Assembly (NCBI GenBank): GCA_016699305.1
Contig: CP064970.1
Coordinates: 868,001-932,000 of the forward strand
Source: Alphaproteobacteria bacterium
Lineage (GTDB): Bacteria > Pseudomonadota > Alphaproteobacteria > GCA-016699305
Length of the DNA: 64,000 bases
Reading direction: 5' to 3'
Position numbers and translations under genes: made by a program. Position 1 is the first letter of the stretch, and each line of letters begins with the position of its first letter. The notes below the pieces were generated by a model. The model was not told the DNA's origin. It was given only the letters and a program-made list of their open reading frames with translations, and searched no databases. Of this stretch, positions 26,713 through 34,842 are shown in pieces.

Positions 26713-27218
26713 ATTATTCCACCCCCGCATTGCCGTGATTTAACTGTAAGAGGATCAGGATTATTACTACAACCATTATCTCTAGAAGTATCCTTACCAA
26801 GAGCTTTGCGGATTTTTTCTCCGGTTGCTTTGATCTGTTTGCTATTAGAATGTTGTTTGGTACCTGCAAGAAGTATCGTGTTTATATATTGCACGTTTTC
26901 CTTGACCTTTTTGGCCATAGATTTTTCAGTATAGTCTTGGTCCCCGCAGTTTTTGTATTCTTTGTTACCAGCCCCCATAAGAAGCACGTCTTCTATTTCT
27001 ATCACAGTATTACTGGCCTGGCATTCACGATATTTTTCGGGATCACCCTTTTTCGGATGATCAGACCGAAGGCCATATCCTTCTGCCATTACATTTAATT
27101 CTGTCTCGGCTTCCTGGGCCTTGGACTCAAGAGATTCTTGGGTATCACCAGACGTTTGCGCACCCGCGGATGTCGCATAAAGCAAGAATAATCCCTGAAT
27201 CGCGCTTCGTAGTCTCAT
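26694..27218 (-). CDS. Secreted cysteine-containing protein inserted in the phage cluster, unknown function
   Basis: 174 residues with a signal peptide (MRLRSAIQGLFLLYATSAGA, cleavage likely near AGA-QT). The mature chain is charged and helical (SGDTQESLESKAQEAETELN) with a few cysteines (YRECQ, KNCGDQD, NGCSNN, RQCGGG). AAATAAGGAGAACTGCG gives a clear ribosome site. It reads against the phage genes and is markedly AT-rich compared with them. Its last six or so codons lie within the duplicated portal-tail copy. No family is recognised. Confidence 0.75.
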   Translation of the reverse strand: MRLRSAIQGLFLLYATSAGAQTSGDTQESLESKAQEAETELNVMAEGYGLRSDHPKKGDPEKYRECQASNTVIEIEDVLLMGAGNKEYKNCGDQDYTEKSMAKKVKENVQYINTILLAGTKQHSNSKQIKATGEKIRKALGKDTSRDNGCSNNPDPLTVKSRQCGGGIITPQFK

Positions 27219-27355
27219 CGCAGTTCTCCTTATTTAACGGTTCTCTGCATACGTTCCTGTATCATATCAATATATGTTTTCAATATCAAGAATAGAAATA
27301 GTTTCATCCCACCTCTCGTTCGGCATCTGTTAACCAAGAAAGGAACTTTCCGACC

Positions 27356-27892
27356 ATGCCGCATGCCCGGCGCGCCTGCGCCTTTGACATGAAATCCCTG
27401 ACCGAGGATGGCCGTGTGACCGGCTATGCCAGCGTCTTTGATCTGGTGGATGCCCAGGACGAGCAAGTCTCGCCCGGCGCGTTCCGTCGCAGCCTGTCTG
27501 CCTGGCGCGGGTCGGGACGCATGCCACCGATGCTATGGATGCACGACCCCGCCGCTCCCGTGGGCGTATGGACAGATCTTCGCGAGGATCGCCAAGGATT
27601 GTTGGCGATCGGCCAATTGGCCCTTGGCGCATCCTGCGGGCGCGAAGCCTATGAATTGCTGAAGCTGAAGGCCGTCACGGGCCTGTCCATCGGCTATCGC
27701 GTGGTGACCAGCCGGTTGGATTCGACGCGGCGCGTGCGCGTCTTGACCGATGTGGAGCTGTTCGAAATTTCCCTGGTCACCTTCCCCGCCAATGACGCCG
27801 CGCGCGTCAGCGATGTGAAAGACGGCATGCCCCACGGCCTTACCGACTGGGCCGACAAGCTGCATCAGGCGCGAACGCGTCTGCTGTCCTGA
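27356..27892 (+). CDS. HK97-family prohead protease (U35)
   Basis: 178 residues: FDMKSLTEDGRVTGYASVFD, the predicted catalytic His63 in MLWMHDPAAPVG, and Ser111 in VTGLSIGYRV, ending with DVELFEISLVTFPANDAARV. It cleaves the capsid protein's N-terminal scaffold during head maturation. The ribosome site (CCAAGAAAGGAAC) and the first 58 codons have a duplicate at 26451-26640. Confidence 0.92.
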   Translation: MPHARRACAFDMKSLTEDGRVTGYASVFDLVDAQDEQVSPGAFRRSLSAWRGSGRMPPMLWMHDPAAPVGVWTDLREDRQGLLAIGQLALGASCGREAYELLKLKAVTGLSIGYRVVTSRLDSTRRVRVLTDVELFEISLVTFPANDAARVSDVKDGMPHGLTDWADKLHQARTRLLS

Positions 27893-27934
27893 CGGTCTTT
27901 CTTTTTACTTCCCCACACTCAACAGGAGAATCCT

Positions 27935-29158
27935 ATGACGGAACTCATGGAAATCCGCGTGGCCAGCGAAGCCTTGGCCGGCGCGTTCGAGCAATTCAAG
28001 CAGGCCAACGACACGCGCCTGGCCGCCTTAGAGCGGCGCGGCGGCGGCGATGTGTTGACCGATGAAAAAGTCGCGCGCCTCGACCACGAGATCGAACGCT
28101 TGCAAAGCCTGATCACCCATATGGGCGTGGCAGCGCGGCGTCCGGGCGGCGCGACGAAAGCGCGCCTGACTTCGGCGCAAGAAGACGCGCATAAGCAGGC
28201 CTTCCTATCCTATCTGACCAAGGGCAACGAAGCCGATCTGGCGCAATGGCAATCCAAGGCCATGTCGGTGAACAGCGATGCCGATGGCGGTTATCTGGCC
28301 CCGCCGGAATTGGCCGAGCGTGTCGTCAGTCGCCAGTTCGACACCACACCCATGCGCCAATTGGCCACGGTGATGACCGTGAATGCCGAGGCGGTCGAGA
28401 TGCTGCGCGACACGGACGAGGCCGAAGCTTTGTGGGTTTCGGAATTGGCCACGCGCGCCGACACCAATCAGCCCAGCCTGGCCCGCATCCGCATTCCGGC
28501 CTATGAGCTGCACGCCCAGCCCAAAGCGACACAAAAGCTGTTGGACGACGCCGCGATCCAGGTCGAAGACTGGCTGGTCGCCAAGATCGCCGACCGCTTC
28601 GCCCGGCGCGAGAACGCCGCCTTTATCGGCGGCGACGGCGTGACCCAGCCGCGCGGTATTACCAATTACGCGACCGCCGCCACCGGCGACTCAACCCGCG
28701 CTTGGGGAACCTTGGAGCATGTGACGACCGGCGTGAACGGCGACTTTGCCGCCTCGGCCCCCGCCGATAAATTGATCGAGCTGATGCATAAACTGAAGGC
28801 CGGATATCTGCCCAAGGCCGCGTGGCTGGCCCCGCGTTCGGTGGCCGAGAAAATCCGTAAGATGAAGGATCAGCAAAATAGCTATCTGTGGCAACCCGCG
28901 CTGCAGGCTGGTGTGCCGCCCACCTTGTTGGGCTATCCCTTTCATCTGGCCGAGGATATGCCAACCCTTGCCACAAACAGCCTGTCTTTGGCCTTTGGCA
29001 ACTTCGCCCAAGGCTACACCATCGTGGACCGCAGCGGCATCAGCGTGCTTCGTGATCCCTTTACCGCCGCGCCTTTCGTCAAGTTCCGCTGCCGCAAGCG
29101 CGTGGGCGGCGACGTGGTGAATTTCGAAGCCATCAAATTGATGAAGTTCTCGACGTAA
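27935..29158 (+). CDS. HK97-family major capsid protein
   Basis: 407 residues. An N-terminal helical, coiled-coil delta domain (residues 1 to about 100: LAGAFEQFKQANDTRLAALE) would be removed by the neighbouring protease. The HK97 fold follows: SDADGGYLAPPELAERVVSR, ELHAQPKATQKLLDDAAIQV, ENAAFIGGDGVTQPRGITNY, and the C-terminal VDRSGISVLRDPFTAAPFVK. AACAGGAGAATCCT precedes the ATG. A form-B repeat follows within a few bases of the stop. Confidence 0.94.
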   Translation: MTELMEIRVASEALAGAFEQFKQANDTRLAALERRGGGDVLTDEKVARLDHEIERLQSLITHMGVAARRPGGATKARLTSAQEDAHKQAFLSYLTKGNEADLAQWQSKAMSVNSDADGGYLAPPELAERVVSRQFDTTPMRQLATVMTVNAEAVEMLRDTDEAEALWVSELATRADTNQPSLARIRIPAYELHAQPKATQKLLDDAAIQVEDWLVAKIADRFARRENAAFIGGDGVTQPRGITNYATAATGDSTRAWGTLEHVTTGVNGDFAASAPADKLIELMHKLKAGYLPKAAWLAPRSVAEKIRKMKDQQNSYLWQPALQAGVPPTLLGYPFHLAEDMPTLATNSLSLAFGNFAQGYTIVDRSGISVLRDPFTAAPFVKFRCRKRVGGDVVNFEAIKLMKFST

Positions 29159-29161
29159 AGC

Positions 29162-29366
29162 GACCCCAGCACCATCGGCCAGGACAGGTGATGGACCCCC
29201 GCCTTCGCGGGGGTGACTCATGATGAGAGCAAGACTCACGACAAATCATGCCGCGCTCATTTAAGCATCACACTCTCGTTTTAGTCATGTCCGCGCAGGC
29301 GGGCATCCATCACCTGTCGCCTACGCTGTCACTGAACCGCAGACCCTTTCCTGACCCCCAGCACGA
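29162..29366 (+). repeat. Dispersed palindromic repeat, form B, after the capsid gene
   Basis: It opens with CCCCAGCACCATCGGCCAGG, then a perfect hairpin CCCCCGCCTTCGCGGGGG (29196-29213). About 80 bp later comes the second arm TCCGCGCAGGCGGGCATCC, and the element closes with GCAGACCCTTTCCTGACCCC. It separates the capsid gene from the next phage gene. Confidence 0.75.
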
Positions 29367-29392
29367 CTCCCACACAAGAAAAGGACATACCC

Positions 29393-29785
29393 ATGACCGT
29401 CAAAGACATGAAAACTTCCCTGGACGTTATCCAGAGTCTAACCCCTGCCGCGCGCACGGCCACGGCCACCGGCACCGCCGCCGATTTACAAGGATATGAC
29501 AGCGCCATGGTGCTGGTATCGGTCGGCACATGCACCGATGGCACGCATACGCCCAGCCTGGAGCATTCCGTGGATGGCGTCAGTTATGCCGCCGTCACGG
29601 CCAGCGATTTGCTGGGCAGTTTTACGGCCATCACCAGCGGCGCGGGTGCGGCCAGCGTGCAGCGCGTGGGCTATGTCGGTGAACGGCGTTATCTGCGCGT
29701 GGTGATGACGGTGACGGGCGCGACGACCGGCGCTGTTTATGGCGCCGACATTCTGCGCGGGTCGCCGCATCGCCGCCCCTTGTAA
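29393..29785 (+). CDS. Phage structural protein downstream of capsid (decoration/head protein?)
   Basis: 130 residues, Ala/Thr/Gly-rich and predicted all-beta: DLQGYDSAMVLVSVGTCTDG, LEHSVDGVSYAAVTASDLLG, VQRVGYVGERRYLRVVMTVT. Proteins of this shape are often encoded directly after phage capsid genes, where they may decorate or stabilise the head; no function is established from sequence. AAGAAAAGGACATACCC is its ribosome site. Confidence 0.7.
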   Translation: MTVKDMKTSLDVIQSLTPAARTATATGTAADLQGYDSAMVLVSVGTCTDGTHTPSLEHSVDGVSYAAVTASDLLGSFTAITSGAGAASVQRVGYVGERRYLRVVMTVTGATTGAVYGADILRGSPHRRPL

Positions 29786-29798
29786 TCCTTGCCCGAAA

Positions 29799-29849
29799 CC
29801 CTTTCCGCCGCGCCGAAGTCTCCCCCATACGCACGGCGGAAAGGGCCCT
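29799..29849 (+). terminator. Long-stem terminator after the post-capsid gene
   Basis: CCCTTTCCGCCG and CGGCGGAAAGGG form a 12-bp stem around a loop of about 23 bases, followed by CCCTTCTCC. It could separate the head genes from the reverse-strand cargo genes that follow. Confidence 0.5.
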
Positions 29850-29861
29850 TCTCCTCGGTTA

Positions 29862-30491
29862 TCAGGTCATTTCATGCTTGGTAACGTAGAGCACATAAGG
29901 CGCTCTCGCGGGGCGCAAAGCCCATTTTTCCTCAGCTTCTTGACGGCTGCGTGCCAAAGGTTTCAAACAACTCAGTAATCCGGCTAGTCCCGTCGGCAGC
30001 TCACCGATATCCGTCCATCTATTAGATGCGGGCTCACAAGATTTCAGAGCCGGCCTAGCCGAGGATGTATCGAGCATGGCAGTAAGCATCGTTTCCGTTT
30101 CGCTCCGATCGGGGCAGACGCCTTCTTTATCGATCCATCTTACAAGAGATCCATACGCTTGCGGTGAGTTGCTGACGGCATAGATATGCCACTGGTTCCC
30201 GGCAGGTTCTTGGCGCACCAAGACACTTGTGGTCGGATCCGCCCCCTCTTGAAAAGGAATTTCTCGGCTGGCTTGGTTCAAGACATCCAAGACCGGTTGC
30301 ACGGCATGGCCTTGACGCGAATCGCCAGCGAACAGATGAACATAGGCGCAGGTGAACTTTATTACTGGAATATTATTGAGATTTTCTTCTTCTCTAAGTT
30401 CTGAAAGATAAGGTTTTGTATCGGCCGCATTATCCAGGAACCTCTGACGCGCGGATGCTGGAACGGTGATGTTTGAAGGGTATGTGGTCAT
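29862..30491 (-). CDS. Unknown cargo protein in the phage cluster, reverse strand
   Basis: 209 residues from MTTYPSNITV at 30491, chosen because AAGAAAGAGG lies just upstream; the frame is open a further 29 codons. There is no signal peptide. Visible features are IKFTCAYVHLFAGDSRQGHA, VLVRQEPAGNQWHIYAVSNS and a Cys in GVCPDRSE/LKSCEPAS. No family is recognised. It reads against the phage genes and is followed upstream by a second unknown gene on the same strand, with which it may share a loose YxHhhxGxS pattern. Confidence 0.6.
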   Translation of the reverse strand: MTTYPSNITVPASARQRFLDNAADTKPYLSELREEENLNNIPVIKFTCAYVHLFAGDSRQGHAVQPVLDVLNQASREIPFQEGADPTTSVLVRQEPAGNQWHIYAVSNSPQAYGSLVRWIDKEGVCPDRSETETMLTAMLDTSSARPALKSCEPASNRWTDIGELPTGLAGLLSCLKPLARSRQEAEEKWALRPARAPYVLYVTKHEMT

Positions 30492-30606
30492 GATAGAGCC
30501 TCTTTCTTGGTGTGGGTGGTGTGATGACATTAAGCCAGCTTTCTTGTGAAGAGATTCCGTGCCGCTGGGCTTATTCATGCCCTGGCGACACGGAGATTTG
30601 ACGGGC

Positions 30607-31053
30607 TTAGACGCAAATGTAAGTCCGCAGTGTCACCTGTGCGGGGTTTGCCTCTGGAGGCTTAGCTGCGCCTTCGGGCACGACTGCGGCAAGTACCCGT
30701 GACCAATCCTTCCCGGCAAGGCGGGGGAACTTATTGTTGATAGAGACAGCATCGATGCCGGCGGTGGTGACGGCTTTACTCACATTCTGGCCGGCAGCAC
30801 GGGCCCATGCGTCTGTGGCCTGATCGGCAATTTCCGAGGCACTGGGCTTGTTCGTCGCCCAATAGACGATCCCATCGGCTTGCGCGACATAAACCCGTGC
30901 CTCCTGGGGACGGCACATATCGAACCCGGCCTGCAAAAGCCTGCGAAAAAGACGGCCCATCTTGTCGGACGGTCCCGTGATGACATGCATATACATATCG
31001 GGTGCGTCTTGTTGCGGCTGCGTGGCGATGTCGGTGGTGGGTGTGTCGTTCAT
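30607..31053 (-). CDS. Unknown cargo protein in the phage cluster, reverse strand
   Basis: 148 residues from MNDTPTTDIA at 31053, where GGAATGGAGGAAACCACCC provides a good ribosome site; the frame opens 26 codons earlier. The core DMYMHVITGPSDKMGRLFRR, RVYVAQADGIVYWATNKPSA and a helical AIADQATDAWARAAGQ-like stretch look globular. No family is recognised. It probably forms a two-gene unit with the gene at 29862-30491. Both lie between the head genes and the connector gene. Confidence 0.6.
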   Translation of the reverse strand: MNDTPTTDIATQPQQDAPDMYMHVITGPSDKMGRLFRRLLQAGFDMCRPQEARVYVAQADGIVYWATNKPSASEIADQATDAWARAAGQNVSKAVTTAGIDAVSINNKFPRLAGKDWSRVLAAVVPEGAAKPPEANPAQVTLRTYICV

Positions 31054-31184
31054 GGGTGGTTTCCTCCATTCCCTCTGTTCATGGAATGGCGCGAGGCTAA
31101 CACCGGCCCGAATATGAAACAATTCTTGCAAGAGGCGTTTGCCTCATTGCGCGTTCTTTTCCTATCACCCAAGGAGATAGGCCC

Positions 31185-31781
31185 ATGACGTCATGTGTAT
31201 TAACCATTCCGCCGGCCAGCGAGCCGGTGAGTCTGGACGAAGCCAAGGCGCAATGCCGCATCGATGGCGCGCAAGACGATGCCTTGTTGACGCGGCTGAT
31301 CGTTGTGGCGCGCGAGGCCTGCGAGTCCTATACGGGCCGCGCGTTGATATCTCAAAGCTGGACCTTGTGGCGGGACTCGTTTCCGGCGGACGGGTCGCCG
31401 CTGCGTTTGCCGCGACCGCCTTTGCAAAGCGTCGCATCGGTGCAGAGCTATGACGAATCCGATCTTTTCGTTGCGATGATCGCAAGCGATTATATGGTGG
31501 ACACGGCCAGCACGCCGGGCCGCGTGGCATTGCGCTCGGGACGATCTTGGCCGGTTGCGGGGCGGGCCTTGCACGGGGTGCGGGTGGAATTTACCGCCGG
31601 ATACGGCACCAGCGCCGATGCCGTCCCCGCCGCTTTGCGCCAAGGCATATTGGCCCATATCGCCGCCCTTTACGAATATCGCGGCGACGGGTTGAACGCC
31701 CAAGGCGAATTGGCCAGCCTGGCCGCTTTGCCGCCTTTGGCCGAAGCCCTTTACGCCCCCTATCGGATCCAACGCCTATGA
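31185..31781 (+). CDS. Head-tail connector protein (gp6/DUF-type, GTA g6-like)
   Basis: 198 residues. The N-terminal half is the phage connector pattern VSLDEAKAQCRIDGAQDDAL, LTRLIVVAREACESYTGRAL, then WTLWRDSFPADG. The C-terminal part is VEFTAGYGTSADAVPAALRQ plus LAHIAALYEYRGDG. It forms the ring under the portal. The ribosome site AAGGAGATAGGCCC is strong. The last codons overlap the next gene by four bases (ATGA). Confidence 0.85.
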   Translation: MTSCVLTIPPASEPVSLDEAKAQCRIDGAQDDALLTRLIVVAREACESYTGRALISQSWTLWRDSFPADGSPLRLPRPPLQSVASVQSYDESDLFVAMIASDYMVDTASTPGRVALRSGRSWPVAGRALHGVRVEFTAGYGTSADAVPAALRQGILAHIAALYEYRGDGLNAQGELASLAALPPLAEALYAPYRIQRL

Positions 31782-32116
31782 CCGCCGCATCGCCCTTGAT
31801 TGGCCGTTTGCGCCAGCGCGTGACGTTGCAGCGCGAATCCGGCGTGCCCGATACGGGCGGCGGCTATGCCCTCGCTTGGACCGATCTGGCCACCGTCTGG
31901 GGCGCGGTGGAGGCCCTGACCGGACGCGAAAGGCTGCAGGCCGCCGCGCTTGAAAGCACCGTCACGCACCGCATGCTTCTGCGCGCCCGCACCGATATCG
32001 ACGCGGCGATGCGCGTGGTCTGGCGCGGACGCGCGTTCAACATCCGCGCCGTCATGGATCGCACTGGCCGCGACCGTCTGACGGAGCTTTTGGTCGAAGA
32101 AGGAGGCGCAGTCTAG
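31778..32116 (+). CDS. Phage head-tail adaptor (SPP1 gp16/HK97 gp10 type)
   Basis: 112 residues from the ATG at 31778, overlapping the connector stop. The family pattern is clear: LIGRLRQRVTLQRESGVPDT, YALAWTDLATVWGAVEALTG, ERLQAAALESTVTHRMLLRA and FNIRAVMDRTGRDRLTELLV. It closes the head and receives the tail. Confidence 0.85.
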   Translation: MTAASPLIGRLRQRVTLQRESGVPDTGGGYALAWTDLATVWGAVEALTGRERLQAAALESTVTHRMLLRARTDIDAAMRVVWRGRAFNIRAVMDRTGRDRLTELLVEEGGAV

Positions 32117-32119
32117 GTC

Positions 32120-32533
32120 ATGGCACTGTCATCGTTCATCCGCATCACACCCAAACGCAGCGCGCAAGACCGTCTTCAGGCGCGTTTGTCGCGTATCGAA
32201 GAATCCCTGGCCGCTCTCTCACGCCGCCTGGACGGGTTGGAATCGCGCACTCGGCCTGCATCTTCCGCCTCGTCGCTCTCAACGCGCGGCGGGAATGCGC
32301 GGTTGATGACTTCCTTCGCCACCAGCGCCGAATCCAGCCTTGAAAGCGGATTTCGTCATCTCTGGGAAGGGGAAGAGGCCGCCGATATCGCCTCGGATAT
32401 CGGCGAGCGATTCATCGGCAGTGCGGCGCGGATGGCCGGGCGCACCCTGATCCAGGAAAGTGCCGCCCCGTCTTGGGGCCAGACCGCTGCCGGATTCTTG
32501 GACCTGCTGCGCCATGGCGCGAGGAATCGATAA
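32120..32533 (+). CDS. Coiled-coil protein of the phage cluster, unknown function
   Basis: 137 residues starting 3 bp after the adaptor stop. RLQARLSRIEESLAALSRRL is a short coiled coil, and the C-terminal half (DIASDIGERFIGSAARMAGR, TAAGFLDLLRHGA) is helical and small-residue-rich. A protein of similar character occurs at this place in some GTA-like clusters, but no family could be confirmed. Translational coupling argues that it belongs to the phage set. Confidence 0.6.
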   Translation: MALSSFIRITPKRSAQDRLQARLSRIEESLAALSRRLDGLESRTRPASSASSLSTRGGNARLMTSFATSAESSLESGFRHLWEGEEAADIASDIGERFIGSAARMAGRTLIQESAAPSWGQTAAGFLDLLRHGARNR

Positions 32534-32711
32534 GACGATTACGCCAAATCACAATGATGATTGATCGATATGATTTAAATCTTACGGAGCAGTTAAGCAA
32601 TCGGTAATCACACTGCGCTATCTGTGATGGTCATACCGGACGGTGACGGGCCGAATCCATCGGCCAATTCCCTATCCTGACCTTAAATCTCATTCGCGCG
32701 AGGCTGCCATC

Positions 32712-34400
32712 ATGCTCTTTATTCGTAACATCCGCATCGCACCCAAAATGCTGTCATTGATCGCAGTGTTGCTAATTCTGACGGTTGGAATCAGTGCCCT
32801 TAGCATTCAATTGATGGAAAAAATGGGCGCGGAATCCATGGTCATTGCTGAATCCAGCCATCGCACCTTCTTGGCCGGGCGTGGCAATGCCAATATTCTG
32901 AGCTATGCGCGCGCCGTTGAATATCTGCCGCTTGATATGAGCGCCGAACAACGAGATGCATTTGAAAAAGAAGCCGACGAGCAAACGCTTCGCTACAAAG
33001 AGCGCATCGATACGTTGCGCCCCATTCTGCTGACAGAGGATGGCAAAAAAAATCTGGCAGCCGCCGACGAGGCTTTGGCCAAGTATAAAGTCGTACACAA
33101 GACCGTTCTCGATCTATCCCGCCAGAAGAAGTTCGACGAAGCCGGGAAAGCGGCTTTTGATGGATCGCCGCTGATTGCGACGATCCAAAAGAATCTGCGC
33201 GAAGTTGAAGAGCGTAACCAGAAGCGATCGACAGAAGGCAGCAAGACCTTGGACCGTATTATTGAAGAAGCTAAGCGGCAGATGTGGACCCTGACGGGCA
33301 TCGGCGTGGTGCTGGGTCTTGGCCTGGGCCTGTTGATTGCCGTCGCCGGGGTCAGCCGTCCCTTGGGCCGGATGGTGACCGCCATGACCAAGGTGGCCGA
33401 TGGCGATTTGAACACGGTCGTCCCGGGCCTTGGGCAAAAGGACGAGGTGGGCGATTTGGCCTCGGCGCTGGATAAATTCAAGGCCGCCGCTTTGGAAAAC
33501 CGCCGCCTGGTGGCCGAGCAGGAAGAGGCCAAGAAACGCGCCGCTGCCGAACGCAAGACCGCCATGCTCAAGATGGCCGACGACTTTGAGGCCAGCGTCA
33601 AAGGCGTGGTAGAGCAGGTGACCAGCGCCGCCACCAAGATGCAAAGCACGGCGCAATCCATGTCGGCCGTGTCCGAGCAGACCAGCCGTCAGGCGGGGGC
33701 GGTATCCGCCTCTTCCGACCAGGCCGCCCATAATGTGGAATCGGTGGCCTCGGCGGCGGAAGAGCTGAACGCCTCGATCGGAGAAATCAGCCGCCAGGTG
33801 GACGAAGCCGCGCGCATCGCCCGCAGCGGAGTCGAGGACGCCGACAAGACCAATATCACGATGCAAGAACTCAGCTCGGCCGCCGAAAAGATCGGCGATG
33901 TGGTCAAGCTGATCGAAGAGATTGCCAGCCAAGTGAACCTGCTGGCCCTGAACGCCACCATCGAGGCGGCGCGCGCGGGCGAAGCAGGCAAAGGCTTTGC
34001 CGTCGTCGCCAACGAGGTGAAGAACCTGGCCAACCAAACCGGCAACGCGACCCAGGAAATCACCCGCCAGATCAGCGGCGTGCAGGCCCAGACCAAACTG
34101 GCCGTGGAAGCCATCGGCACCATCACCACCACCATCCGCCGGGTCAACGAGATATCCACCGCCATCGCCTCGGCCGTCGAAGAGCAAGGCGCGGCGACGC
34201 AGGAAATCTCGCGCAACGTGCAGCAAGCCTCGCAAAGCGCGGGCGAGGTTAGCCGCAATATCGGCGGCGTGACCCAGGCCGCCACCGAAACCGGCAGCTC
34301 GGCTACCGAGGTTCTGCATTCCGCAGGCGCCCTCTCCAGCCAAGCCGACGCCTTGCGTCAAGTGGTCAACGGCTTCTTGGGCACCGTGCGCTCGGCCTAG
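32712..34400 (+). CDS. Methyl-accepting chemotaxis protein (transmembrane chemoreceptor)
   Basis: 562 residues from the ATG at 32712. TM1 is about residues 10-32 (KMLSLIAVLLILTVGISALS). A four-helix-bundle periplasmic sensor follows, then TM2 near 190-212 (WTLTGIGVVLGLGLGLLIAV), HAMP (RPLGRMVTAMTKVADGDLNT) and the signalling domain with hairpin tip EIASQVNLLALNATIEAARA. It ends in an Ala/Ser-rich cytoplasmic bundle. The ligand is unknown. The gene lies inside the phage cluster between head and tail genes and is a cellular gene by content. Confidence 0.92.
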   Translation: MLFIRNIRIAPKMLSLIAVLLILTVGISALSIQLMEKMGAESMVIAESSHRTFLAGRGNANILSYARAVEYLPLDMSAEQRDAFEKEADEQTLRYKERIDTLRPILLTEDGKKNLAAADEALAKYKVVHKTVLDLSRQKKFDEAGKAAFDGSPLIATIQKNLREVEERNQKRSTEGSKTLDRIIEEAKRQMWTLTGIGVVLGLGLGLLIAVAGVSRPLGRMVTAMTKVADGDLNTVVPGLGQKDEVGDLASALDKFKAAALENRRLVAEQEEAKKRAAAERKTAMLKMADDFEASVKGVVEQVTSAATKMQSTAQSMSAVSEQTSRQAGAVSASSDQAAHNVESVASAAEELNASIGEISRQVDEAARIARSGVEDADKTNITMQELSSAAEKIGDVVKLIEEIASQVNLLALNATIEAARAGEAGKGFAVVANEVKNLANQTGNATQEITRQISGVQAQTKLAVEAIGTITTTIRRVNEISTAIASAVEEQGAATQEISRNVQQASQSAGEVSRNIGGVTQAATETGSSATEVLHSAGALSSQADALRQVVNGFLGTVRSA

Positions 34401-34430
34401 TCTATTCCTCTTGCGGAGGATCGTTGAAGG

Positions 34431-34455
34431 GCGGGTCGGCAACGGCCCGCCCTTC
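34431..34455 (+). terminator. Terminator-like hairpin after the chemoreceptor
   Basis: AGGGCGGGTC (approximate) and GGCCCGCCCT pair around a short GGCAAC loop 30 bp after the stop. No long T-run follows. Confidence 0.5.
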
Positions 34456-34516
34456 GCATAGGCGCTTTATAAATTGTAAAGCCGCATATTATTTTTGCAC
34501 ACGCCGTTTACGCCGA

Positions 34517-34685
34517 TTCTGAATCGCAGATTCTTTTCTGAACCCCCGCGCCTTCGGCCAGGGCAGGAGATGGACTCCCGCCTTCGCGAGGGCAGGCTCC
34601 GGCGGGCATCCATCACCCGCCGCTCACGCTGTCGCTGAGTCGTAGACTCTTTCCTGAACCCCAGCACCATCGGCCAAGGCAAATA
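34517..34685 (+). repeat. Dispersed palindromic repeat, form B, before the tRNA
   Basis: CGCAGATTCTTTTCTGAACC, then CGCCTTCGGCCAGGGCAGG, the hairpin CCCGCCTTCGCGAGGG (imperfect), the second arm CGGGCATCCATCACCCGCC, and a closing TAGACTCTTTCCTGAACCCC with CACCATCGGCCAA. The internal part is shorter than in other copies. Together with the terminator and the tRNA this accounts for the gene-free stretch 34401-34842. Confidence 0.7.
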
Positions 34686-34704
34686 ATGCGCTCAATCTTC
34701 AATC

Positions 34705-34794
34705 TGGCGGATGGGGTGGGATTCGAACCCACGGTGACATCTCTGCCACGCCGGTTTTCAAGACCGGTGCCTTCAACCGCTCGGCCACCCATCC
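34705..34794 (-). tRNA. tRNA-Ser (anticodon TGA)
   Basis: Read on the reverse strand, the 90-nt sequence folds as a type II (long variable arm) tRNA. The acceptor is GGATGGG paired with CCCATCC, the D-arm GGCCGAGCGG, and the anticodon loop CTTGAAA with anticodon TGA. A large variable arm follows, then the T-loop GGTTCGAATCC; the discriminator is G and the encoded end is CCA. It lies between a form-B repeat and the tail terminator gene, within the phage cluster. Confidence 0.95.
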
Positions 34795-34842
34795 TTGGGA
34801 CCTTCTTCTTATAACGCATTCACAAAAAAGGGAACATCCTCG

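Noticed and set aside
33114..34442. Long open frame (442 codons) antisense to the chemoreceptor
   Set aside because: Low-complexity Gly/Ala/His-rich translation that mirrors the codon use of the real gene; no ribosome site.
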